Shown here: positions 31,503 to 39,679 of the stretch, piece after piece
Layout of the letters: the number at the start of each line of letters is the position of its first letter
Position numbering within the stretch: the first letter of the stretch is position 1
Origin: COMBO-56-21 sp038852315
GTDB taxonomy: Archaea; Thermoplasmatota; Thermoplasmata; UBA10834
Assembly: GCA_038852315.1 (NCBI GenBank)
Contig: JAWCKF010000014.1
Span: 1-42,834, forward strand
DNA: 42,834 nucleotides
Reading direction: 5' to 3'
Program-made: the position numbers and the translations under genes
Notes under the pieces: model-generated
Databases searched by the model: none
What the model was told of the DNA's origin: nothing
Seen by the model: the letters and a program-made list of their open reading frames with translations, nothing else

Positions 31503-32761
31503 TCCGCGTGCCTCTCCCATACAACCCTGCCATGCTTGATGACGGTGGAGCACAGGTTCGTGCCGAACCTGTACGGGAGCTGCGCATGGTTCCGTATGTC
31601 AAGGATTACGATATCTGCCCGCTTGCTCGCCTCTATCGAGCCTATCTTCTTCTCGCGGCCTATCGCCGCCGCTGCGTTCATGGTAGCCGCGGTTATGGCC
31701 TCAGCAGGGCTCATGCGCATCTTGTGACAGGCGAGGCTGATCGTGAACTGCATCGACTCGTTCCAGCAGTTAGGGTTGAGGTCGGTGCCCAGCGCCACGG
31801 GGACGCCCAGGTCTATGAGCCTCCGGCCGTCAGCGTACTCCTTCGACATCGACGAGTAAGGAGTGCCAGGTAGCAGCACCCCTACGACATCCCTCCTCGC
31901 CATCGCCATTATGCCGTCGTCGGACGGTCTGACGAGATGGTCTGCGGATATCGCCCCGACCTCCGCCGCCAACTCGGCACCTCCCGAGTGCTGCACCTCG
32001 TCCGCGTGCACTTTCGGCGTCATCCCGAGCGCCTTCCCAGCCATGAGCACCCTCCGGGCCTGATGTACCTCGAAAACCCCCTTCTCGCAGAAGACGTCGC
32101 AGAACTCCGCAGCCTTGGCCTTCGCGACTTCGGGCATCACCTCGGACACGACGAAGTCGACGTACTCGTCGGGCCTCCCGCTGAACTCGGGCGCGACAGC
32201 GTGCGCCCCCATGAATGTAGGCACCAGGTCCGCCGGGTACTTCTCATCCAGCTTGCGCACGACATCCAAGATCCTCAGCTCCACTTCTCTGTCCAGGCCA
32301 TAGCCGGACTTCACCTCGATGGTGGTGGACCCGTGGGACAGCATCGACCTGAGCCGCTGGGCGGACTGCCTCATCAGTTCGTCACGGGTGGCGGCCCTTG
32401 TATCGGCCACGGTCCTGTATATCCCTCCCCCCTCCCGGAGTATCTCGAGATAGGTCTTTCCCCTGGCCTTCAGCTCGAGCTCGAACTCCCTGGAGCCCGC
32501 GAACACGAGGTGCGTGTGCGGATCGACGAAGCCCGGCATGACTACCTTGTCTGAGGCGTCTATCCTGTGAACGCCTGTGGCGTCGTGGTCTCGCAGGATG
32601 GAACCCGTCTTCCCCACGTCAACGATGACGCCGTCCGAGACGGCGACCGCACCGTCGGTGATGATCGAGAGATCGGACATCTCCCCCTTCGACCTCGCCC
32701 TCTCAGGGCCCCTGAGCGTGACGAGCTCGGCTGCGTGGATTATCAGCAAATCCTCGGACAT
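31499..32761 (-). CDS. hutI: Imidazolonepropionase
   Basis: HutI opens the ring of imidazolone-5-propionate to N-formimino-glutamate in histidine breakdown. The 420-residue amidohydrolase has the metal-binding VDPHTHLVFAGSRE near residue 80, YGLDREVELRILD near 155, a His in KVHADEVQHSGGAELA near 250, and ALGTDLNPNCWNESM near 320, all typical of HutI. A TATA-like box at 32797-32804 precedes ATG 32761. No other hut gene is in the window, so the pathway, if complete, is scattered. Confidence 0.93.
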   Translation of the reverse strand: MSEDLLIIHAAELVTLRGPERARSKGEMSDLSIITDGAVAVSDGVIVDVGKTGSILRDHDATGVHRIDASDKVVMPGFVDPHTHLVFAGSREFELELKARGKTYLEILREGGGIYRTVADTRAATRDELMRQSAQRLRSMLSHGSTTIEVKSGYGLDREVELRILDVVRKLDEKYPADLVPTFMGAHAVAPEFSGRPDEYVDFVVSEVMPEVAKAKAAEFCDVFCEKGVFEVHQARRVLMAGKALGMTPKVHADEVQHSGGAELAAEVGAISADHLVRPSDDGIMAMARRDVVGVLLPGTPYSSMSKEYADGRRLIDLGVPVALGTDLNPNCWNESMQFTISLACHKMRMSPAEAITAATMNAAAAIGREKKIGSIEASKRADIVILDIRNHAQLPYRFGTNLCSTVIKHGRVVWERHAD

Positions 32762-32796
32762 CGTCGCGTACCAGACGCTGTCATCGAGCTATCACG

Positions 32797-32804
32797 CTAT
32801 AAAC
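32797..32804 (-). promoter_or_regulatory. TATA-like box for hutI
   Basis: Minus-strand GTTTATAG is centred about 40 bases before ATG 32761, in the gap between hutI and the flippase gene end. Confidence 0.5.
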
Positions 32805-32817
32805 GAGTCGCTCCGAC

Positions 32818-34401
32818 TCACTGCGACCTCTTGCCCAACAGTTCGCTGACGACATAGTGCAGCGTGCCCTGTGGGTTCAGCAGCGCGCGGAAGTGCCTGT
32901 AGTCTGAGGCGTCGAGCTCGCCGATCAGGTACGCGGTCGCGCCGTACGAGCCGACCGCGACGAAGACGAGGACGAGGAAATCGAGCCATCCGACCTCTCC
33001 CAGGAACGCCCAGTCGACCACGTACATCGCACCTATCATGACAGCTGCCGCGAACACGTGCTTGAACGAACGGGAGTTCGGGAGTATCCTGCTCTTCTTC
33101 CACGCCATGTACCTGAGCAGGAAGAAGTGGTAGATCGAACCGAGGAAGAGGGCGAACGCGGCGCCCAGCCCCCCGAGCCCCAACATGCGGACCCCCAGCA
33201 CCCGCTCTGGCACGAGGACGATCAGCAGTACGAGCTGGACGAAGAGGCCGCCCACGCCTATCCAGAACAGCGTGGACGGGCGGCCGAGCCCCGCGATAAC
33301 CGACCGGAGGGGCAGCACGAGAGCGACGACCGTGCTGCTCACCACGAGGACATCCATGACCCTTACGGCGGGGACGAACTCGGGGCCCAGGAAGACCCTG
33401 ACTATGTCCGTGCCGTATGCGAGGTAGAAGGCGGCGGTCGGGACAACGACGAGTGACACATACCTCTCCGCCTGGTTAACGATCTCCCATGTCGCCGCAG
33501 AATCCCGCCTGTAGAAGTAGGTGGTTATCGACGGGAGGATCAGCGTTGCTACCGATAGCGAGAACACGCTGACGAACACTGCCATCTTCTGCACGCCGAA
33601 GTAGAGCCCCAGCTCGTGCGCTCCCCAGAAAGCTCCTACGACTGCCTTGTCGAGGTAGAGGTCCAATATCATTATCGCAGAGACGACGAACACGGGCGCG
33701 ATGGAGCGGACGTACCTCAGCATGACTTCGCGGGTAGGCCTCGATATCCTCACACGGGACATCAGCACGGAGACGAGGAGAGTGGAGGTTATCACACCAG
33801 CGGTGTAGGCCGACGCGAGCAGTGCGGGACCTTCGGGGGTCGTGCCCCACGCCGATGTGGCGATGTATATGATGAACGAGACCCTCACAACGAGTTCGAG
33901 TATCGAGGGCACATAGACGTGCGCCGGCTTGTCGAGGGCGTCGAACGTGTGTGTGGATATCTGGCTTATTCCGAGCAGGACGTAGTAGGTCAGGAAGACA
34001 TACATCGAATCCACTGTGGCGTCCGAATCGAGGGCGCCGCTGGCCGTTATGCCATCCCTCCACAATCCTATCAGAAGGTAGGTGACGGCTGCGAACATCA
34101 CGAGCAGGACGATCCTGACGATCGCGTACGCGCCAACGCACCTGCCGATATCCTCCCCGCTCTTGATCTGCAGGACATGGACCGAGCCCGTGCCGAAATC
34201 CGACAGGAAGCTCAGGATGCCGATCGTGGCCATCGCGAAGCCGAGTATGCCGAGAGTATCGGGGCCCATGTTCTGGGCTATGAAGACCAGTGCGGCTGTC
34301 CCCAAGACTGCCCCGACGACGCTGTTCGCGACCGATAGCGCGGCCCTGGGACTCATGAGCCTGTCGCCCCGCTCGGCCCTTGACCCGCCCCGCCTGGGCA
34401 T
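32818..34401 (-). CDS. Polysaccharide flippase-like MOP-family protein
   Basis: The 527-residue protein has about 14 membrane helices in the Wzx/RfbX pattern, starting SPRAALSVANSVVGAVLGTA and followed by an inner-helix LGILGFAMATIGILSFLSDFG. This family flips lipid-linked glycans across the membrane. ATG 34401 is 27 bases from a TATA-like box, so it is leaderless; ATG 34356 (16th codon) is an alternative closer to helix 1. With the GT4, GT2 and GT-C genes nearby, it fits a role in exporting lipid-linked surface sugars, though it has its own promoter. Confidence 0.88.
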   Translation of the reverse strand: MPRRGGSRAERGDRLMSPRAALSVANSVVGAVLGTAALVFIAQNMGPDTLGILGFAMATIGILSFLSDFGTGSVHVLQIKSGEDIGRCVGAYAIVRIVLLVMFAAVTYLLIGLWRDGITASGALDSDATVDSMYVFLTYYVLLGISQISTHTFDALDKPAHVYVPSILELVVRVSFIIYIATSAWGTTPEGPALLASAYTAGVITSTLLVSVLMSRVRISRPTREVMLRYVRSIAPVFVVSAIMILDLYLDKAVVGAFWGAHELGLYFGVQKMAVFVSVFSLSVATLILPSITTYFYRRDSAATWEIVNQAERYVSLVVVPTAAFYLAYGTDIVRVFLGPEFVPAVRVMDVLVVSSTVVALVLPLRSVIAGLGRPSTLFWIGVGGLFVQLVLLIVLVPERVLGVRMLGLGGLGAAFALFLGSIYHFFLLRYMAWKKSRILPNSRSFKHVFAAAVMIGAMYVVDWAFLGEVGWLDFLVLVFVAVGSYGATAYLIGELDASDYRHFRALLNPQGTLHYVVSELLGKRSQ

Positions 34402-34424
34402 GCTCCCATCAGATGTCCAGCATC

Positions 34425-34432
34425 ATATAAAA
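34425..34432 (-). promoter_or_regulatory. TATA-like box for the flippase gene
   Basis: Minus-strand TTTTATAT is centred 27 bases before ATG 34401 and is one of the clearest boxes in the window. Confidence 0.6.
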
Positions 34433-34453
34433 CTGGCGTTCATCCTGCGAGGG

Positions 34454-35578
34454 TCACAGGCCAGCCATCACTTCGCCGACTATGTCCAGGCCCCTGGAGA
34501 TGTTCTCCGCCGAGTTCGCATATGAGAACCTCAGATGGCACTCTCCCAGTGAGCCGAAGGCGTTTCCTGGGGCGCATATCACCCCTGCGTCGAGTATCTT
34601 CAGCGCGAGCTTCTCTGAGGGAATCCTCTGCGAGTACTTCGGGAAGAAGTAGAACGCCCCCGTCACCTGGCTTGTGGTGAATGACGGTATCGAGGAGAGC
34701 TTCTTGAAGGCCAGTTCCCGCCTCTTTCTGAACTCGGCGAGCATCTCCGAGGCGAACCTGTCCTGGACTTTCAGCCCCTCGAGGACGGCGTACTGAGTTG
34801 CAGTGGGAGGACACGCGAGCGTGTAGTACTGCACCTTCGAGAGCTGCTTGACGATCTCCTTCGAGGTGGCGACGTAGCCTATCCTCCAGCCCGTGGCTGC
34901 GAGTGACTTGGAGAACGAGTTCACAATGACAGTGTCGTCGTGGAACCTCGCAAAGGACCAGTGCTCTCCCTCGTAGACGAAGTTGTGATAAACCTCGTCA
35001 GAGAGGATGTACAGGCCGTGGTCCTTGGCGATGTCGCACACAGCCTTCACGGCCTCCTTGGGGAACACGGTCCCCGTCGGGTTGGAGGGGCTGTTGACTA
35101 CTATCGCCTTCGTCCTCTCATTGATGAGCCCTTTGATCTCCTCGATGTTCGGGAGGTAACCGTTCTCCGGCGTCAGCGAGTACTCGACAGGCTTCGCCCC
35201 AGCGAGTCTGACGTCAGGGCCGTAGATGATGAAACCTGGGTTGGGCACGAGGGCCTCGTCGCCGTCGCCAAGAATCGTCTCGGCTGCTATCCTCATGCCC
35301 TCGGTTGCACCCGCGGTCACGATTATGTTCTCGTGCGAGACGTCCTTCCTGTACCGTCTCAGGCTCTCGGCTATCGCCTCACGCAGTGCTGGTATGCCCG
35401 CGCTCGGGCCGTACTTGTTGTGCCCGTCCTGCAGGGCCTTCTGGAAGGCGCGGACCATCTCGGGGGGCGGCTGCATGTCGGGCTCACCCAGGCCCAGGTT
35501 TATCGAACCCGGCGGGGCAGCCTCGAACAGCTTCCTTATGCCGGACACCTTGAGCGATGACACCCTCTCAGGGAACAT
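34454..35578 (-). CDS. Class I/II PLP-dependent aminotransferase
   Basis: The 374-residue protein has the fold-type I aminotransferase signatures: NLGLGEPDMQPPPEM, KYGPSAGIPALREAI, the PLP-contact VTAGATEGM, NSPSNPTGTVF near residue 160, ILSDEVYHNFVYEG, and the PLP-lysine segment NSFSKSLAATGWRIGY near residue 220. The C-terminal Arg for the substrate carboxylate is in CHLRFSYANSAENI. Relatives act on aspartate, alanine or aromatic amino acids; the donor cannot be read from sequence. ATG 35578 is preferred; GTG 35596 would add six residues and overlap a palindrome. Confidence 0.9.
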   Translation of the reverse strand: MFPERVSSLKVSGIRKLFEAAPPGSINLGLGEPDMQPPPEMVRAFQKALQDGHNKYGPSAGIPALREAIAESLRRYRKDVSHENIIVTAGATEGMRIAAETILGDGDEALVPNPGFIIYGPDVRLAGAKPVEYSLTPENGYLPNIEEIKGLINERTKAIVVNSPSNPTGTVFPKEAVKAVCDIAKDHGLYILSDEVYHNFVYEGEHWSFARFHDDTVIVNSFSKSLAATGWRIGYVATSKEIVKQLSKVQYYTLACPPTATQYAVLEGLKVQDRFASEMLAEFRKRRELAFKKLSSIPSFTTSQVTGAFYFFPKYSQRIPSEKLALKILDAGVICAPGNAFGSLGECHLRFSYANSAENISRGLDIVGEVMAGL

Positions 35579-35588
35579 CGTCCACCGG

Positions 35589-35606
35589 ATGTACACTTCC
35601 GTACAT
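35589..35606. promoter_or_regulatory. Inverted repeat ATGTAC-6-GTACAT before the aminotransferase gene
   Basis: A perfect 6-base inverted repeat with a 6-base spacer (ACTTCC) lies 10 bases upstream of the aminotransferase ATG, in the gap shared with the divergent DDAH-like gene. It has the shape of a dimeric repressor site; the regulator is unknown. Confidence 0.4.
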
Positions 35607-35691
35607 GAATCGTTCGGGACTACATGCGGGCGTGTCGCGCCTTGATAGCATTCGTCACGGGGACCGGGTTGTGGAGCATCCGTCAGCAGTT

Positions 35692-35698
35692 CTTATCT
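35692..35698 (+). promoter_or_regulatory. TATA-like box for the DDAH-like gene
   Basis: CTTATCT is centred 29 bases before ATG 35724, consistent with a leaderless transcript. The match to consensus is weak. Confidence 0.35.
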
Positions 35699-35723
35699 CC
35701 GTTGAGTGTGTTCTGCCGCCCGC

Positions 35724-36479
35724 ATGACGGTTCGTCGCGCCATCGTCAGGGAGCCCGGTGCCAGGTATTCCGAGTGTATCTCCTCTCATCCTCTGAAGGC
35801 GACGATCGACATCGCTCGGGCGCGCGAACAGCACGCGGCATACTGCAGGGTGCTTGAGGACCTCGGGCTGGAAGTCATACGGCTGGAACGGGACGACCAT
35901 CATCCAGATTCCTGCTTCGTCGAGGACAACGCGGTGGTCTTCCGAGACAGGGCGCTCATAACCAGGATGGCCAAGCCGAGCAGGAGGGGCGAGGAGTGCG
36001 ACGTTGAGAGAGTACTGGGGACGTATCTGAGGACGAGGCGCGCCGTTCCGCCCGCGACTGTGGAGGGCGGGGACGTGATTCACCTGGAAGAGAGGCTTAT
36101 CAGCGGTCTGTCGCAGCGCACCAACGAGCCCGGGATAGCGCAGATGAGAGAATGGCTCGGGGCCGAGGTGGGAGTAATCGCAGACGAGAGTATGGTCCAT
36201 CTGAAAAGCCATGTGAACTACATCGGCGAAGGCACCTTCGTGGCGGTGAAGAGGTATGCCAACCATCCCCAGCTTCGCGGGGCGCAAGTGCTTGTGGTTC
36301 CGGACGAGGAGGCGTACGCCGCCAATGCGCTCGCGATAGGGGATGCGGTGCTCACGCCGAGGGGTTTTCCGAGGACGTTCGAGCTACTGAAGGGCACAGG
36401 GATGAGGGTCATACCTCTCGAGATGACAGAGTTCCCCAAGTGTGAAGGTGCCCTCACATGCCTCTCGATACTCTTCTGA
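35724..36479 (+). CDS. Dimethylarginine dimethylaminohydrolase-like guanidino hydrolase
   Basis: The 251-residue protein belongs to the pentein fold of guanidine-modifying enzymes. Expected active-site pieces are present: HHPDSCFVEDNAVVF near residue 59 (substrate Asp and Glu), VEGGDVIHLEE near 116, the His in HLKSHVNYIGEG near 155, and the nucleophile Cys246 in LTCLSILF at the extreme C-terminus, where DDAH carries it. DDAH splits methylated arginine into citrulline and an amine. Related members act on ornithine precursors or other guanidines, so the substrate is open. ATG 35724 gives a natural start, MTVRRAIVREPG. Confidence 0.85.
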   Translation: MTVRRAIVREPGARYSECISSHPLKATIDIARAREQHAAYCRVLEDLGLEVIRLERDDHHPDSCFVEDNAVVFRDRALITRMAKPSRRGEECDVERVLGTYLRTRRAVPPATVEGGDVIHLEERLISGLSQRTNEPGIAQMREWLGAEVGVIADESMVHLKSHVNYIGEGTFVAVKRYANHPQLRGAQVLVVPDEEAYAANALAIGDAVLTPRGFPRTFELLKGTGMRVIPLEMTEFPKCEGALTCLSILF

Positions 36480-36489
36480 GTCGAAGCCT

Positions 36490-36714
36490 TCATCCGGCTC
36501 TTCCGGATGTGTACACGCAGTAGTCGCGGCTTGTGGGGCCTGGTCCCGTCGTCTCGCACGGGAAGTCTGGACACTCGAAGCAAAGCCTCACGCCTCTGAG
36601 GTGTCCGCGCTCCGCCACCTTGCAGTGCGGATTGTCCTTGGGCACGCATCCAACGTTGCCGTTCGGGCACTTCTCGCACGCGATGCCGCAGACGCCTATC
36701 CTTATGACGATCAC
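36490..36714 (-). CDS. Small Cys-rich protein, DUF3795-like
   Basis: The 74-residue protein has eight Cys and begins IGVCGIACEKCPNG, followed by CVPKDNPHCKVA and VRLCFECPDFPCE. The GxCGxxCxxCP opening with a closing CxxCPDFPC is the pattern of the DUF3795 group, presumed metal-binding and of unknown function. GTG 36714 overlaps the permease stop as GTGA and gives MIVIRIGVCG; GTG 36726 would add four residues. It lies downstream of, and probably is cotranscribed with, the ABC exporter genes; a link to that exporter is unproven. Confidence 0.7.
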   Translation of the reverse strand: MIVIRIGVCGIACEKCPNGNVGCVPKDNPHCKVAERGHLRGVRLCFECPDFPCETTGPGPTSRDYCVYTSGRAG

Positions 36715-37796
36715 CTCTCCTTCCACGACATCAGCTTGCTGCCAAGGATGAAGAAGACCGTGCCCATGACAAGGATGACGGCGAGGTTGAACGCTGCGCT
36801 CGCCTCGTTCCCGTATATCATCGTGTCCCTGAGCCCGTCGTTCACATACGTGAGCGGCAGAGCCTTCGATATCATCTGGAGGTATCCAGGCGCCGCAGAC
36901 AGATCCCAGAACGATCCTGACAGGAACATCATGGGGAAGCCCACGGCGTTCGACAGTGCCGAGGCCGACTCGGGATCTCCGACCACGGTGCCCAAGAGCA
37001 TCCCCATGCTAGTGAACATGTAGGTCGACGCGATGACGAGCGCGAAGGCCATCGGCGTCAGCGCGGCCTTCAGGTCGAATATCACGGACGCGAACATGAA
37101 CGTCAGCACAAGCGAGACCAGAAGGATGATGGTGTACAACAGGAACTTGGACGAGAGCCATTCCGACTTCCTCAACGTCGTCGTCGCCAGGAGCTTGAAG
37201 TAGCCTCGGGCCCTGTGCTCAGCGCACACACCTGTCATGAAGTACATGGCCGTCACCATGATGGTGAGGCCGACGAAGCCTGGGAGAAAGAAGTCATAGG
37301 CTTCGAACCGCTCCATGGAGACTTCCGCGTTCGAGAGGTGTATCACGGGGCTACCCCTGATGAGCTGGAAGTTCATCTGGTTTATCACCGCGTCTATCAC
37401 ACCCTCAGCCATCTGGAAAGACGATCTCGACATGTCCCCGTAGAGCGTGACGGAGGCTGGGGCGAAGGCCTCCACGTTCTCGCTGAAGTTCGACGGTATC
37501 AGCAGCGCAAGAGTGAGCGAGTTGTCCTTGATGTATTGGGTTATGTCACCAGAGTAGTCTATCAGTTCTATCTCGAAGTATCCTGTGCCGGTCAGGTTCT
37601 CGAGGAATGCTGCGGAATAGTACCCCGTATCGAGGTTCTGGACCGGCAGCTTCAGCGCGCGCGTCTGGGAGCCCGTCAGCACAGCCCCGAAGAGCAGTAT
37701 CAGCAGGACGGGGAAGGCGAAGGCGAAGAACGCGCCTGTCTTCGTCCTGATGAACTGCTTGCCGAAGTTCACCGCGTCGGAGAGCAGCCTGTTCAT
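36711..37796 (-). CDS. ABC-2 type transporter permease
   Basis: The 361-residue permease has one membrane helix near the N-terminus (GAFFAFAFPVLLILLFGAVL), a roughly 140-residue extracellular part, and five helices at the C-terminus, ending SKLMSWKER. This is the layout of ABC-2 exporters for drugs, lipids or Na+. Its ATG overlaps the ATPase stop (ATGA), so the two are coupled. Segments near FFLPGFVGLTIMVTAMYFMTG and MFLSGSFWDLSAAPGYLQ match the family. The exported substrate cannot be inferred. Confidence 0.92.
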   Translation of the reverse strand: MNRLLSDAVNFGKQFIRTKTGAFFAFAFPVLLILLFGAVLTGSQTRALKLPVQNLDTGYYSAAFLENLTGTGYFEIELIDYSGDITQYIKDNSLTLALLIPSNFSENVEAFAPASVTLYGDMSRSSFQMAEGVIDAVINQMNFQLIRGSPVIHLSNAEVSMERFEAYDFFLPGFVGLTIMVTAMYFMTGVCAEHRARGYFKLLATTTLRKSEWLSSKFLLYTIILLVSLVLTFMFASVIFDLKAALTPMAFALVIASTYMFTSMGMLLGTVVGDPESASALSNAVGFPMMFLSGSFWDLSAAPGYLQMISKALPLTYVNDGLRDTMIYGNEASAAFNLAVILVMGTVFFILGSKLMSWKER

Positions 37797-38731
37797 TGCT
37801 CCAGCACCCCCTCATCCATTCGGGCACCTGTCAGCGAGAGGAAGACGTCCTCGAGCGTCTGCCGCCTCGTGTACATGCCCTTCATCTTTACATCTATCGA
37901 AGAGAGCTTGGCGAACATGATCCTGAGCTCAGCCGGGTCAGAGACCTCGACCACCGCATCCCCGTTCTGCTCAACAGCGCGTATGCCACGCCTCGAAAGC
38001 TCCTTCATGCCATCCTCACCCACGCCAACCAGGACTATCGCAGTGCTCTCGCCGTGCTTCGCCACGAGGTCTTGAGGGGAGCCCTGGGATATGATAGCGC
38101 CCTTGTGCATTATCGCGACGTCGTCTGCGAGCCTCTCCGCCTCATCCAGGTAGTGTGTCGTAAGCACGACCGTCGCGCCCCCGTCCCTCGTCTCCTCGAT
38201 CAGCCGCCAGATGTCGCGCCTGGCCTTCGGGTCAAGTCCGGTCGTCGGCTCGTCCAGGAAGAGAAGTTCTGGGCTGTTGACGAGCGACATGGCTATGCCC
38301 AGCTTCCTCTTCTCGCCGCCAGAGAGCTTCTTCGAAAGCAGAGACTTCCTGTGCGTCAGCCCCACGGCCTCCAGCATGTTGAGCGCGTCTTTCCTTGCGC
38401 AGTCTGCCTCGAACAGATCCGCCCAGTACATGATGGCCTCCAGAGGCGTGAGGAGGTCGAATGGTTCGAAGTTCTGAGGGAGGACGCCGACACGCTTCCT
38501 TATCCTGGCGTAGTCCTTAGTCACGTCTACTCCCAGTACCCGCACGGATCCCGCCGAGGGAGTTCTCAGTCCTTCGAGCATCTCGACCGTGGTCGTCTTG
38601 CCTGCTCCGTTCGGGCCCAGCAGTGAGAACACTCTGCCCTTCTGTATAGAAAAGCTGATCGAATCCACGGCAACGATGTCCGGAGGGTACCGCTTAGTGA
38701 GCGACTCTGCCTCGACGACCACATCTGTCAT
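37793..38731 (-). CDS. ABC transporter ATP-binding protein
   Basis: The 312-residue ATPase drives the ABC-2 permease that follows. Walker A is LLGPNGAGKTT near residue 38, the Q-loop is in LPQNFEPFD, the signature is KLSGGEKRKLG near residue 138, Walker B is LLFLDEPTTGLD near 158 and the H-loop is VLTTHYLDEAERL. The C-terminal 75 residues form the extra domain common in DrrA/CcmA-like exporters. ATG 38731 has a possible TATA-like box at 38771-38778. Confidence 0.95.
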   Translation of the reverse strand: MTDVVVEAESLTKRYPPDIVAVDSISFSIQKGRVFSLLGPNGAGKTTTVEMLEGLRTPSAGSVRVLGVDVTKDYARIRKRVGVLPQNFEPFDLLTPLEAIMYWADLFEADCARKDALNMLEAVGLTHRKSLLSKKLSGGEKRKLGIAMSLVNSPELLFLDEPTTGLDPKARRDIWRLIEETRDGGATVVLTTHYLDEAERLADDVAIMHKGAIISQGSPQDLVAKHGESTAIVLVGVGEDGMKELSRRGIRAVEQNGDAVVEVSDPAELRIMFAKLSSIDVKMKGMYTRRQTLEDVFLSLTGARMDEGVLEQ

Positions 38732-38770
38732 GTTCCAGCCCCTTTGCTGAGGTATGACTGCATCGGTAAT

Positions 38771-38778
38771 TCATACTT
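38771..38778 (-). promoter_or_regulatory. Possible TATA-like box for the ABC exporter genes
   Basis: Minus-strand AAGTATGA is centred 43 bases before the ATPase ATG; the match is moderate. Confidence 0.35.
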
Positions 38779-38863
38779 GGTTTTCAGGTCTCGTTCGTCA
38801 GTTGCGGCCCAACCGACCAGGCGTGCCTGACCATATCGAGCCTGCCGGGCCTGTCAGTAACAA

Positions 38864-38872
38864 TGTTTAAAT
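38864..38872 (+). promoter_or_regulatory. TATA-like box for the hdr operon
   Basis: TGTTTAAAT predicts a start near 38894. This lies after ATG 38876, which is why GTG 38900 is preferred as the first codon of the next gene. Confidence 0.5.
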
Positions 38873-38899
38873 GCCATGTCAATCATTCGCACAAATCCG

Positions 38900-39607
38900 G
38901 TGGGGGAGTTGCTAGCACTAGTCCGGATAAACGTGCCTTCTGTCTACCGCGACAAGCAGGGCCGTGTGGTGACGCACATCGACGAGGCCCATGTCTGGAA
39001 CATCGTGATGAAGCATCACAAGGAGTGGCGTTCGCAGGATGTGAAGGTACTCTACATGACGAAGAGGGACCTTCAGGAGGACACGAGCCTGATCATCGAG
39101 GCAAAGGACCCGGATGCCCTGGCGGATTTCCTTCTAACGCACATCGCCCCGATAAAGTACGTGCGCGGGATATGGGTCATTCACCTCTCCAAGATGAGGT
39201 TCTTCAAGGTGCCTCTGGAGCAGCGGGCTGGCTTCTACCGGTTCACGCTAAAGCTGGACGTTCTGCCGCAGCACCTCAACACGGTGTACGAGACGCTCTC
39301 GGCTATGAAGCCTGGCAGGGACATAATGATAAACTACATCGCTCACTCGTTCCAGTCGTTATGGGCTGACATCATACTCTCCGTGCTCGCCAGGAGCCGG
39401 AACCACATAGAGACCTTCGTCGAGGAGTGCGTGCTCACGATGGAAGGCGTCATGGACGCGGAGATCACCCACATAAGCAAGACCATGAGGCTGGTCTCCG
39501 ACGAGGAGTGGCAAGAGGCCGTGGGCCCGTACTTCGTGTCACCCACGGGAGAGCACATAAAGGACATCAACCCAGCGTACGACGACAGCCTGATCGCCGG
39601 CTGCTGA
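38900..39607 (+). CDS. Lrp/AsnC RAM-like domain protein without HTH
   Basis: I do not know this family. The 235 residues carry two regions like the RAM (ligand-binding) domain of Lrp/AsnC regulators. The first, about 60-100, shows only its second half (TSLIIEAKDPDALADFLLTH). The second, about 110-200, looks complete: YRFTLKLDVLPQHLNTVYET, a WADIILSVLARSRNHIETF strand-helix, and VMDAEITHISKTMRLV. No DNA-binding helix-turn-helix is seen. GTG 38900 suits the TATA-like box at 38864; ATG 38876 would add eight residues but lies upstream of the predicted transcript start. It sits 72 bases before hdrA on the same strand, so it may sense a metabolite for, or regulate, that electron-transfer complex. 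Confidence 0.75.
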   Translation: MGELLALVRINVPSVYRDKQGRVVTHIDEAHVWNIVMKHHKEWRSQDVKVLYMTKRDLQEDTSLIIEAKDPDALADFLLTHIAPIKYVRGIWVIHLSKMRFFKVPLEQRAGFYRFTLKLDVLPQHLNTVYETLSAMKPGRDIMINYIAHSFQSLWADIILSVLARSRNHIETFVEECVLTMEGVMDAEITHISKTMRLVSDEEWQEAVGPYFVSPTGEHIKDINPAYDDSLIAGC

Positions 39608-39679
39608 GGTCGCGGCGTCGGGTTGCTCAGCGACTACGACCTCTGAAAGCACTGTACGAGTCGTTCACACAGACCGGAG

